Assembly (NCBI GenBank): GCA_964569295.1 | Contig: CAZMVU010000142.1 | Coordinates: 1-12,831 of the forward strand | Source: CAZMVU01 sp964569295 | GTDB lineage: Bacteria; Hydrogenedentota; Hydrogenedentia; Hydrogenedentales; JAGMZX01 | Length of the DNA stretch: 12,831 nucleotides | Reading direction: 5' to 3' | In this document: in pieces, positions 6,915 to 12,831 of the stretch | How positions within the stretch are numbered: the first letter of the stretch is position 1 | How the letters are laid out: every line of letters starts with the position of its first letter | The notes under the pieces: generated by a model | Told to the model about the DNA's origin: nothing | Database searches by the model: none | The model's input: only the letters and a program-made list of their open reading frames with translations | Program-made: the position numbers and the translations under genes

Positions 6915-7266
6915 GGGGACGCTCGCCCTCCCGGGGACGCTCGTCCTCCCTTTGGTGCGATAGGGTTTCTATTCGGCTCGCGGGGACGCTCGCCCTCCCG
7001 GGGACGCTCGCCCTCCCTTTGGTGCGATAGGGTTTCTATTCGGCTCGCGGGGACGATCGTCCTCCCTTTGGTGCGATAGGGTTTCTATTCGGCTCGCGGG
7101 GACGCTCGCCCNNNNNNNNNNNNNNNNNNNNNNNNNNNNNNNNNNNNNNNNNNNNNNNNNNNNNNNNNNNNNNNNNNNNNNNNNNNNNNNNNNNNNNNNN
7201 NNNNNNNNNNNCCTCCCTTTGGTGCGATAGGGTTTCTATTCGGCTCGCGGGGACGCTCGCCCTCCC
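6915..7266. repeat. Tandem array of 18-bp palindromic modules and 31-bp linkers
   Basis: Modules GGGGACGCTCGCCCTCCC (variants CGTCC, ATCGTCC) start at 6915, 6933, 6982, 7000, 7049, 7098 (cut by the gap) and 7249. Identical 31-bp linkers, from TTTGGTGCGATAGGG to CGGCTCGC, lie at 6951-6981, 7018-7048, 7067-7097 and 7218-7248. The period is therefore 49 or 67 bp. Each module holds a GGACG-nT-CGTCC dyad, perfect in the 7049 copy; each linker holds CGATAG-GGTTT-CTAT(T)CG, a 6-bp stem with one bulged T. The array lies between two convergent gene ends, like REP/BIME-type elements. The 548-bp stretch 6756-7303 contains no credible gene; frames open through the array encode only RGRSPS or GDARPP-type tandem peptides. 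Confidence 0.9.
7112..7211. other. Assembly gap of 100 N
   Basis: Exactly 100 N, the usual placeholder for a scaffold gap of unknown size. It breaks one 18-bp module (GGGGACGCTCGCCC before, CCTCCC after), so array copy number is not known. Confidence 0.95.
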
Positions 7267-7270
7267 TTGA

Positions 7271-7302
7271 CCGGTGTCTTGGGGTTTTTAAGTCGCGTTG
7301 CG
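7271..7302 (+). repeat. Right flanking direct repeat of tandem array
   Basis: CCGGTGTCTTGGGG followed by TTTTTAAGTCGCGTTGCG is an imperfect copy of 6878-6908. It ends one base before the reverse-strand stop codon of the kinase gene (7304-7306). Confidence 0.5.
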
Positions 7303-7303
7303 T

Positions 7304-10261
7304 CTACGATGTGTGCGAGTCGTGGTCCCCGGGCTTGGAAACCGGTTGCCCCATGGCCGCGTTCATGAACGCGGCTTCCCAGGCATCGCCTTCGAGGATT
7401 TGCTGGAGTGCGTCGAATTCCGCCTGCAACTGGTCCACGAGCGGCTTTATCACATCGAGACTGCTGTGCTGCACGCGATTCTCGATGTCGAGTGCGATAT
7501 CGTGCAGGCGTTGCCCGCCCACAGTGGCCGCGGCACCCTGGATAGAGTGTGCCAGCCGGTGGACCTCAGCAGCGTCGTTGTTTTCCATGGCCGCGTCGAG
7601 TTCGTGCAGCCGGTTGGGCATGTGTTTGAAAAAGACCGTGGAAATGCGCCGGAACATACCCAGCTTGCCGCCGGTCACCCAGATGGCCTGCTGTGTGTCA
7701 AACACTTCGGGGTGGGCGGTGTCGGTTTCTTCTGCATCGAGCGCGGGATCGGGCACGATATCGGCTGTTTCCGGTTGCGGCGGCGGCACTTCCCCGGGCA
7801 GCCACTGGTTCAACGCCTCGTACAGGGCCTCCGGCGCCACGGGCTTGCTGATGTAGTCGTCCATGCCTGCGGCCATACAGCGTTCGCGATCGCCTTTCAT
7901 GGCGTGGGCCGTCATGGCGATGATCGGCGTATGACGCCTGTCGCCTTCTTGCTGACGGATGTGCCGGGTGCTCTCGTAGCCGTCCATATTCGGCATCTGG
8001 CAATCCATGAGGATGATGTCGTAATCGCCGTCATGCTGCATTTGGATCGCTTCTGCGCCGTCGGAAGCCACGGCCACCGAGCAGCCGAAGTCGCGCAGGA
8101 TTTCCCGGGCTACCTGCTGGTTCACGTAGTTGTCTTCCACCACCAGCACGCGGGCCTCCATCACCGGCTGATTGTTCTCGCGCGCCTCTTTAATGGCTCC
8201 GCGTGTTTCCGCGATGGTATGGCGGGTGACGAGGCCGATCGCCTCGCCCTTGAGATGCGCGGACCATAGCGTGGCCAGGGCGTCCATGAATTCGCTTTGG
8301 CGGATCGGCCGCGTGAGGTAGGCGGAGAAGCCCAGCTCCTGCATGCGCTGTGCATCGCCGCGCTGCCCAAGCGCCGTGAGCAGCACGAGCAGCGTGTCCG
8401 CGATTTCCGGTTCGTGTTTTATCGTGCGCCCCAGCGATTCACCCCGCACGCCCGGCATCAGATCATCGATGAGCGCAATCTGGTACGGCTCGCCGCGATC
8501 CCGGGCGCTGCGCAGGTATTTGAGGGCCTCTGTACTCGAAGGCACGGCCTCGGCGCACATGTCCCACGAGGTCACCTGCTCGTAAAGGATGCGGCGGTTC
8601 ATTGAACTGGGGTCCACAATAAGCACGCGCACCCCCGCCAGGTCCACCTCCGGTTTTTCCGGGGCCGGGGCCTCGCGGTCGAGCGTGAGAAACAGGCTGA
8701 AGTAGAACCGCGAACCCACGCCCGGCCGGCTTTGCACGCCGATGTTGCCGCCCATGAGCTCGACAAGGTGTTTGGAAATCGCCAGGCCCAGCCCGGTGCC
8801 GCCATACTCGCGCGCCACGCTCGAGTCGGCCTGCTGGTAGCGGTTGAAGATGTTTTCGAGCTTGTCCTGGGGCGTGCCGACGCCCGTGTCTTCCACGACG
8901 AAACGGACACAGGCCGTGCTCGAGGTGAGCCCGGTACACTCGATATTGATGAGCACATGGCCCTCGTGCGTAAACTTGATGGCGTTGCCCGCCAGGTTCG
9001 TCAGAATCTGGCGGATACGCCCCGCATCGCCCACGAGGCGGCGAGGCACACCCGGGGCATAGCGCAGGATGAGCGCGATTCCCTTCTCCTCCGCCCGGGG
9101 GGAGAGCAGCTCGACCACGTCTTCGCTCGCCACCTGAAGATCGAAAGCGATAGGTTCAATAACCAATTGCCCCGCCTCGACCCGGCTGTAGTCCAGGATG
9201 TCCCCGATAACCTTGAGCACATCGCGTCCGGAGCGCCGTATCGCGTCGGCAAAATCGCGCTGGCGCGGGGTCAACGTCGTGTTCGCGAGGAGTTCCGTCA
9301 TACCGATAACGCCATTCATGGGCGTGCGAATTTCGTGGCTCATGGTCGCCAGGAAGTCGCTCTTCGAGCGGTTGGCGGTTTCCGCCGCTTCTTTTGCCGC
9401 CTTCAGTTCCGCTTCCGCTTTGCGCCGCTCGGCCACCTCCCGGGCCAGTTCGCGTTCGGTGCGCTTGTGCAGCTCGATCTCGGCCTTGAGTTCTTTGGTG
9501 CGCTGTTCGACGCGGTTCTCGAGTTCATTGTGCGCCTCGATGAGGGCGCCGTCGCGGCGCTCGATCTGCTCGAGCATCTCATTGAACTGATCCGAAAGTT
9601 CGCCCAATTCGTCACGGCTGTGCGGCATGACGCGCAGCGAATAGTCGCGTTCCTGGCTCACGAGCCGCGCCGTGAGCGTGAGTTGCGTTACGGGTTTCGT
9701 AATCAACGTGTGCAGCCAGAGCGCCACCGCCAGCGACAACACCATGCCCATGAGTATGATCACCACCACACTGGCCAGGAATGGCCAGATGGCCGCCCAT
9801 AAGTAGCTGGCATCGGCCCGCACGTACAGCACGCCCTTGGGCTGGTTCAGGTGGTTGCGGATTGGCTCGAACAGGTGCAGGTAGCCACCCGCGAAGTATG
9901 CCGACTGTTCGCGTGGCACCTGCGCCCGCGCCGGAAATTCCTCCTCCTGCTGGCGCCGGGAGTAGCGGGCGTAAATCTTGCCGCTGTTGTCGTACACGCA
10001 CCCCGCCACGATGCGTTCGTTTTTTTCGAGCTGGTGGAGGAGGCCCTGCGTATTGCCGCGGTTCGCCTCGGTGAAAGGGCGGCTCATTTCGCTGCCGACG
10101 TGCGTGGCGCTCAGGGCGGTCTCATTACGTAGCGACTCGCGCAGCGAGGAAAGCTGATAGCGCACCAGCAGGGTGCATGCGAGCACAAGGACAGTCAGGG
10201 TCGAGACCAGCACGATGAAGATGAGCTTGCCCTTGATGCTCAGGTTTTCTAGCATGTGCAA
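7304..10261 (-). CDS. Hybrid sensor histidine kinase (HAMP-HisKA-HATPase-REC-REC-HPt)
   Basis: 985 residues, BarA/GacS-like layout. TM1 ~12-34; periplasmic sensor ~35-155 (CHASE8-like by its layout); TM2 ~156-184; HAMP ~185-235; coiled coil ~236-300. HisKA has SHEIRTP with phospho-accepting His309. HATPase has the N-box NLAGNAIKF (Asn426), DTGVG (458-462) and GGTGLGL (487-493). REC1 ~543-665 keeps Asp599 but has Arg651 where the conserved Lys should be, and only one of the two upstream acids (Asp550). REC2 ~703-820 is complete: Glu709/Asp710, Asp753, Thr784, Lys806. HPt ~855-950 has AHSIQG with His905. Phosphate would pass His309-Asp753-His905 to an unlinked response regulator; none is adjacent. 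Start is uncertain: TTG 10261 has AGGA 10 nt upstream (10272-10275); ATG 10255 would shorten it by two residues. Confidence 0.93.
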   Translation of the reverse strand: MHMLENLSIKGKLIFIVLVSTLTVLVLACTLLVRYQLSSLRESLRNETALSATHVGSEMSRPFTEANRGNTQGLLHQLEKNERIVAGCVYDNSGKIYARYSRRQQEEEFPARAQVPREQSAYFAGGYLHLFEPIRNHLNQPKGVLYVRADASYLWAAIWPFLASVVVIILMGMVLSLAVALWLHTLITKPVTQLTLTARLVSQERDYSLRVMPHSRDELGELSDQFNEMLEQIERRDGALIEAHNELENRVEQRTKELKAEIELHKRTERELAREVAERRKAEAELKAAKEAAETANRSKSDFLATMSHEIRTPMNGVIGMTELLANTTLTPRQRDFADAIRRSGRDVLKVIGDILDYSRVEAGQLVIEPIAFDLQVASEDVVELLSPRAEEKGIALILRYAPGVPRRLVGDAGRIRQILTNLAGNAIKFTHEGHVLINIECTGLTSSTACVRFVVEDTGVGTPQDKLENIFNRYQQADSSVAREYGGTGLGLAISKHLVELMGGNIGVQSRPGVGSRFYFSLFLTLDREAPAPEKPEVDLAGVRVLIVDPSSMNRRILYEQVTSWDMCAEAVPSSTEALKYLRSARDRGEPYQIALIDDLMPGVRGESLGRTIKHEPEIADTLLVLLTALGQRGDAQRMQELGFSAYLTRPIRQSEFMDALATLWSAHLKGEAIGLVTRHTIAETRGAIKEARENNQPVMEARVLVVEDNYVNQQVAREILRDFGCSVAVASDGAEAIQMQHDGDYDIILMDCQMPNMDGYESTRHIRQQEGDRRHTPIIAMTAHAMKGDRERCMAAGMDDYISKPVAPEALYEALNQWLPGEVPPPQPETADIVPDPALDAEETDTAHPEVFDTQQAIWVTGGKLGMFRRISTVFFKHMPNRLHELDAAMENNDAAEVHRLAHSIQGAAATVGGQRLHDIALDIENRVQHSSLDVIKPLVDQLQAEFDALQQILEGDAWEAAFMNAAMGQPVSKPGDHDSHTS

Positions 10262-10420
10262 TGTTGCATAATCCTAAAGCTTGCTCACCCGGAATCTAAC
10301 CTGCACGTATCCATCCGTTTCGGCTACCTTCCCCCTATAAAATACCATAGCTCAAGCCAGTAATTATAACTTTGCCCGGTTGGCCGGATCATGGTGCGAA
10401 CGTTTCCGGCTAATCGTGAA

Positions 10421-11614
10421 TCAGGCCCCCATTATGCCCGATTTGCGTACCCCTGCGGCTTTCCCCACATCCGCGGGCAGATCGGCCGGCGGCAGCGCCG
10501 CAGTGGCCGTCACAATCTCTTGCGCGCCGTCCGGCAGCAGGAGAAAGGTATCTTCGGACTTGACCCCCGGCGCCGATGGGTTCCAGGCGAAGGCCGCGCC
10601 CAAGGGCGCCTCAGCCCCCAGAATCTCCGATGCCCGCCTCCCCCAAGTCGTGTCTATGACCGGTGTTGCGACGTTGGGGCCGCCCTTGGCCGTGCGTCCT
10701 GCATAGCCCGTGGCACCGCCCTGGTGGTGGTGTTGCCACTCGTTCGCGTTGAAGCCAAATTCCGCATAGGCACGGCGGCACACCTCGAACACATCGCCCA
10801 GCGTGGCGCTGGGTGTGGTGGCTTCCTGCATGCGCACCTCGACCGCACAGATACGCGCGTAGGCATCTGCCAGTTCTGCGGGCAGCGGCGCCACGGCTTT
10901 GAACCGGGTGATGGACGCCACCAGGCCCTCGCGCACAAATCCGCCCACCACCATGACGTAGCGGGATACGGCGCGTTCTTCGAGACCGTTGCCCAACAGC
11001 GGCGCCTCGGTGGGCACGGGGTGTCGGTATTGCGTGATGCGATCATCCGCCGCGACAAGCGCTACGGGAACCCGGCACCGCCGGCGCCGTCCCTCGTAGA
11101 CCAGCCTCGCGGCGATGTCGGCCTCGGTCATGCCGGGGGCCACGGCGTCGAGCGTCGCGGTCATGGCTTCTGCCGCGCACTGTCCCAACCGGCGGTATTT
11201 CTCGCATTCCGCGGGTGTAAGCAAGCTGCGCAACGGAGCGAGCGCGGCGTGTACATTCGGTCCCACCGAGCCGTCGTCCGAAGCGATGACGCCGTCAAAC
11301 CGCTCCGCGACCGCCTGCGCAGGCGACCCCGCATGCCAGGGAAAGGTGACAAACAAACACCCGAACGTCCCCAGCTCCTCCGCCTCGAGCCGCGGGGCCT
11401 CGATGTTGTTCCCCACGAAGTACACCGCGCCGCCGCGGGTGACAAGTAAGCCGTTGGCGCCCATGTCCGAGCCCGTGGAGACGTAGTTGCGCCGTCCGCC
11501 GGTGGCCATGGCGAAGTTGTCCTGCCGGTTCAACAGCAGGCCGTCAAGGCCGTTACGTTCGCAGAACGTTTGTACGAGCGCGATGCGCGTGCGAAAGAGG
11601 GTTTGGGCATCCAT
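10421..11614 (-). CDS. M24 (aminopeptidase P/creatinase-fold) protein lacking most metal ligands
   Basis: 397 residues with an N-terminal creatinase-type domain (~1-130) and a pita-bread C-terminal domain (~135-370). Family blocks seen: RHPVPTEAPL (197-206), VMVVGGFVREGLVASITR (220-237), HHHQGGATGY (295-304), AFAWNPSAPGVKSEDT (341-356). In metallo-aminopeptidases the ligands are Asp, Asp, His, Glu, Glu; here the aligned positions are Val223, Ser234, a His in 295-297, Asn345 and Glu354. A di-metal site is therefore unlikely, and it may act metal-free, as creatinase does, or be non-catalytic. No signal peptide; cytoplasmic. ATG 11614 is preceded by a GGGGA-like site 9 nt away. The kinase gene follows on the same strand after 159 bp containing no clear terminator. 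Confidence 0.8.
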   Translation of the reverse strand: MDAQTLFRTRIALVQTFCERNGLDGLLLNRQDNFAMATGGRRNYVSTGSDMGANGLLVTRGGAVYFVGNNIEAPRLEAEELGTFGCLFVTFPWHAGSPAQAVAERFDGVIASDDGSVGPNVHAALAPLRSLLTPAECEKYRRLGQCAAEAMTATLDAVAPGMTEADIAARLVYEGRRRRCRVPVALVAADDRITQYRHPVPTEAPLLGNGLEERAVSRYVMVVGGFVREGLVASITRFKAVAPLPAELADAYARICAVEVRMQEATTPSATLGDVFEVCRRAYAEFGFNANEWQHHHQGGATGYAGRTAKGGPNVATPVIDTTWGRRASEILGAEAPLGAAFAWNPSAPGVKSEDTFLLLPDGAQEIVTATAALPPADLPADVGKAAGVRKSGIMGA

Positions 11615-11683
11615 GGCTTCTATCCCCGGTCCACGGCCGGTTTTCAGCGCCGGCCAACTTGTCTTCCAGGCATCGTAGCGCAG

Positions 11684-11702
11684 CTTGTCAATAGTTTACA
11701 AG
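11684..11702. other. Inverted repeat CTTGT-N9-ACAAG
   Basis: Five-bp arms around CAATAGTTT, in the 262-bp region between the divergent M24 and zinc-finger genes. It is a possible small operator. The rest of that region shows no convincing gene; the zinc-finger frame is open through it, but without Cys-rich or signal content. TTGCGT (11724-11729) with TACCGT (11747-11752) at 17-bp spacing is only a weak promoter match. Confidence 0.2.
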
Positions 11703-11864
11703 AGCGCAGGGCAACCCGGCTGTTTGCGTGCCGGTGCAGCGTTTGCTACCGTATGCAGGCTGCGAAAGGGTATGGGTTGGAGGCGTGCGAAGCAGGGTGC
11801 CCGGCGTGTTGGGTCCGGGCAGGCTGCGGCGCATGCCGCGCCGGCGACGCTTCGCGAACCATGT

Positions 11865-11870
11865 GGGAGA
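11865..11870 (+). promoter_or_regulatory. Ribosome binding site deciding GTG start at 11877
   Basis: GGGAGA lies 6 nt before GTG 11877, which begins the Cys-rich region at once. Earlier in-frame starts (TTG 11685, ATG 11772) lack a comparable site and would add a basic, low-complexity leader. Confidence 0.6.
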
Positions 11871-11876
11871 AGTGAC

Positions 11877-12659
11877 GTGGAATGTGCCACCTGCCAACTG
11901 CGCACCGCCGCTGGGAAATGCGTGACCTGCGGCAAGCCGGTGTGCGAATCGTGTGGGATCCCCTGCGACCATTGCCGTGCCTGGTCCTGTAGCGGGCATG
12001 CCACCTACACCAAGGCCGGGCGCGCGCTGTGTAAAAAATGCGCGCAGACGTCCCAGGCGGGCACGCCCCCTGCGCAAGCACCGGCACAGCCAGCGGGGCC
12101 TCCCAAAGCAGCGGTGCAACAGCAATCGGAACGCGTGGCGCCGTTGAGTTTCGAGGCATTGCAGAAAGAGTTCGGCCCCACGCCCACCCAGGCTGCGCCG
12201 CCGGAGACCGACGCAGAGCCGGGTTCAGAGTCCGAGTCAGCACCGGAAACCGCGCCTGCGCCCGGTGCTCATGGCCAAGGCGTCGTGTCGACGGGAGAAC
12301 CCCGTGCTCACGGGGGCGGCGCCGGCACGGCCACGGAACCCGATCCGCACCGGCGCGTATTGTCGGCCAGCGCACCGAAAGGCACGCCCATGTGGCTTTC
12401 GGGGCTATTTGCGGCGGGCATTGCGTGGATCCTGCTCATGCCCTTGCTGACGGGGACAAACATCTTTCACAACGCGCAGCCGTACATGTCATATGTCATT
12501 GCCTTTCTAGGTGTTGGGACGGGTTTGTGGAGCCTGTCGGGCGCCCTCGATCGGGATGCCGAGTCCTCGGCGCGCTGGTTGTGTGTGGTGGGCTTGGTGC
12601 TTAGCTTGTTAGCCGCGCTCGTGGCACTCCTGGTACGCAACCCTCCCGGTCCCGCTTAG
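11877..12659 (+). CDS. Zinc-finger membrane protein, function unknown
   Basis: 260 residues from GTG 11877. Residues 3-55 contain 11 Cys and one His in six CxxC/CxxH pairs (3/6, 15/18, 23/26, 30/33, 38/His41, 52/55), enough for three zinc ions; the layout resembles tandem treble-clef or B-box fingers. Residues ~57-165 are a Pro/Ala/Glu-rich linker. Three hydrophobic segments follow at ~172-191, 203-224 and 233-253, with a short tail ending NPPGPA. The zinc region is probably cytosolic, with a membrane-anchoring tail. No family name can be given with confidence; such proteins may bind partners or nucleic acid at the membrane. It is divergent from the M24 gene, and nothing follows within the window. 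A longer reading from 11685 is possible but unlikely. Confidence 0.75.
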   Translation: MECATCQLRTAAGKCVTCGKPVCESCGIPCDHCRAWSCSGHATYTKAGRALCKKCAQTSQAGTPPAQAPAQPAGPPKAAVQQQSERVAPLSFEALQKEFGPTPTQAAPPETDAEPGSESESAPETAPAPGAHGQGVVSTGEPRAHGGGAGTATEPDPHRRVLSASAPKGTPMWLSGLFAAGIAWILLMPLLTGTNIFHNAQPYMSYVIAFLGVGTGLWSLSGALDRDAESSARWLCVVGLVLSLLAALVALLVRNPPGPA

Positions 12660-12680
12660 TGCCTTAGTGCCTTAGGCACT
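12656..12680 (+). repeat. TTAGTGCC tandem repeat and palindrome at stop codon
   Basis: TTAGTGCCTTA (12656-12666) covers the TAG stop and is followed by a second AGTGCCTTAGGCACT (12666-12680), a 15-bp palindrome AGTGCCT-T-AGGCACT. As RNA it folds into a 6-bp hairpin with a TTA loop, but there is no T-run. The 11-mer is shared with the FG-GAP stop at 6752-6762; a similar AGTGCCGCCTT closes the window (12821-12831). Confidence 0.5.
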
Positions 12681-12748
12681 GACTCGTATAAAGAACAACA
12701 AGAAGTTATTCGGGCACCTTGTGTAAGCTCTAGCACGGCTGTTTCTTA

Positions 12749-12790
12749 GGGCCAACGGCCCGTACCATACCAGCCTGGGCCGCAGGCCCA
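12749..12790. repeat. REP-like double-palindrome repeat (GPTARTIPAW type)
   Basis: Two hairpins lie 14 nt apart: GGGCC-AAC-GGCCC (12749-12761) and TGGGCC-GCA-GGCCCA (12776-12790). Forward translation gives GPTARTIPAWAAGP. From memory, this string recurs in spurious ORFs of planctomycete- and verrucomicrobial-type genomes, which indicates a dispersed intergenic element. The rest of 12681-12831 shows no gene. Confidence 0.6.
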
Positions 12791-12831
12791 TAAGCGTTAA
12801 CTTGAGAATGCAGTCCTGACAGTGCCGCCTT

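Noticed and set aside
6831..7079. Small plus-strand ORF through the repeat array
   Set aside because: Its product is mostly the translated tandem repeat (GDARPP/RGRSPS-type), it has no supported ribosome site, and it shifts frame relative to the repeat as module number changes.
6915..7266. CRISPR array
   Set aside because: The repeats are regular, but the intervening segments are also repeated copies rather than unique spacers, and no cas gene is present.
8732..9802. 356-residue plus-strand ORF opposite the kinase
   Set aside because: Antisense shadow of HisKA/HATPase coding sequence.
10363..10368. TATAAT on the minus strand as kinase promoter
   Set aside because: The hexamer is perfect, but no acceptable -35 lies 15-19 bp upstream and there is no extended -10, so it is not listed as a promoter.
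10391..11449. 352-residue plus-strand ORF opposite the M24 gene
   Set aside because: Antisense shadow without domain features.

Overview
The window is GC-rich (roughly two-thirds G+C by eye) and carries seven protein-coding genes and several families of intergenic repeat. It has a twin-arginine FAD oxidoreductase, a neutral-ceramidase-like lipoprotein, a secreted FG-GAP repeat protein, a large hybrid histidine kinase and short repeats whose translations recur as spurious ORFs. Together these suggest an uncultured bacterium of the Planctomycetota / Verrucomicrobiota / Hydrogenedentota neighbourhood, probably from a metagenome assembly (there is a 100-N scaffold gap). The taxonomic guess is inference; no rRNA or marker gene is present.

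Layout: 1-212 is a leader with a degenerate repeat, a perfect dyad and a strong sigma70-type promoter. 213-2300 (+) encodes a DnaA-like P-loop domain, a long coiled coil and a C-terminal MshEN domain with both 24-residue c-di-GMP-binding motifs. It ends 6 bp from the convergent gene 2307-3656 (-), a ceramidase-family lipoprotein. Upstream of that on the same strand is 3874-5232 (-), a Tat-exported FAD-dependent oxidoreductase. It diverges from 5367-6755 (+), a secreted FG-GAP/VCBS beta-propeller protein, and the 134-bp gap between them holds a long inverted repeat. 6756-7303 is non-coding: two hairpins, then a tandem array of 18-bp palindromic modules and 31-bp linkers, interrupted by the gap and bracketed by imperfect direct repeats. 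7304-10261 (-) is a BarA/GacS-type hybrid kinase (HAMP-HisKA-HATPase-REC-REC-HPt). 10421-11614 (-) is a metal-ligand-poor M24/creatinase-like protein. 11877-12659 (+) is a membrane protein with an N-terminal 11-Cys/1-His zinc-binding region. 12660-12831 is non-coding and holds palindromic repeats.

How the genes may work together: the middle block (2307-6755) codes for three exported proteins and looks like an extracytoplasmic degradation or catabolic cluster of unknown substrate. The kinase, with no partner regulator beside it, and the c-di-GMP-binding ATPase/coiled-coil protein are signalling proteins with no visible target in the window. The most novel item is the 213-2300 architecture: a GspE/PilB-type c-di-GMP sensor module fused not to its usual secretion ATPase but, through about 330 residues of coiled coil, to a DnaA-like P-loop domain whose Walker B acidic pair is incomplete.
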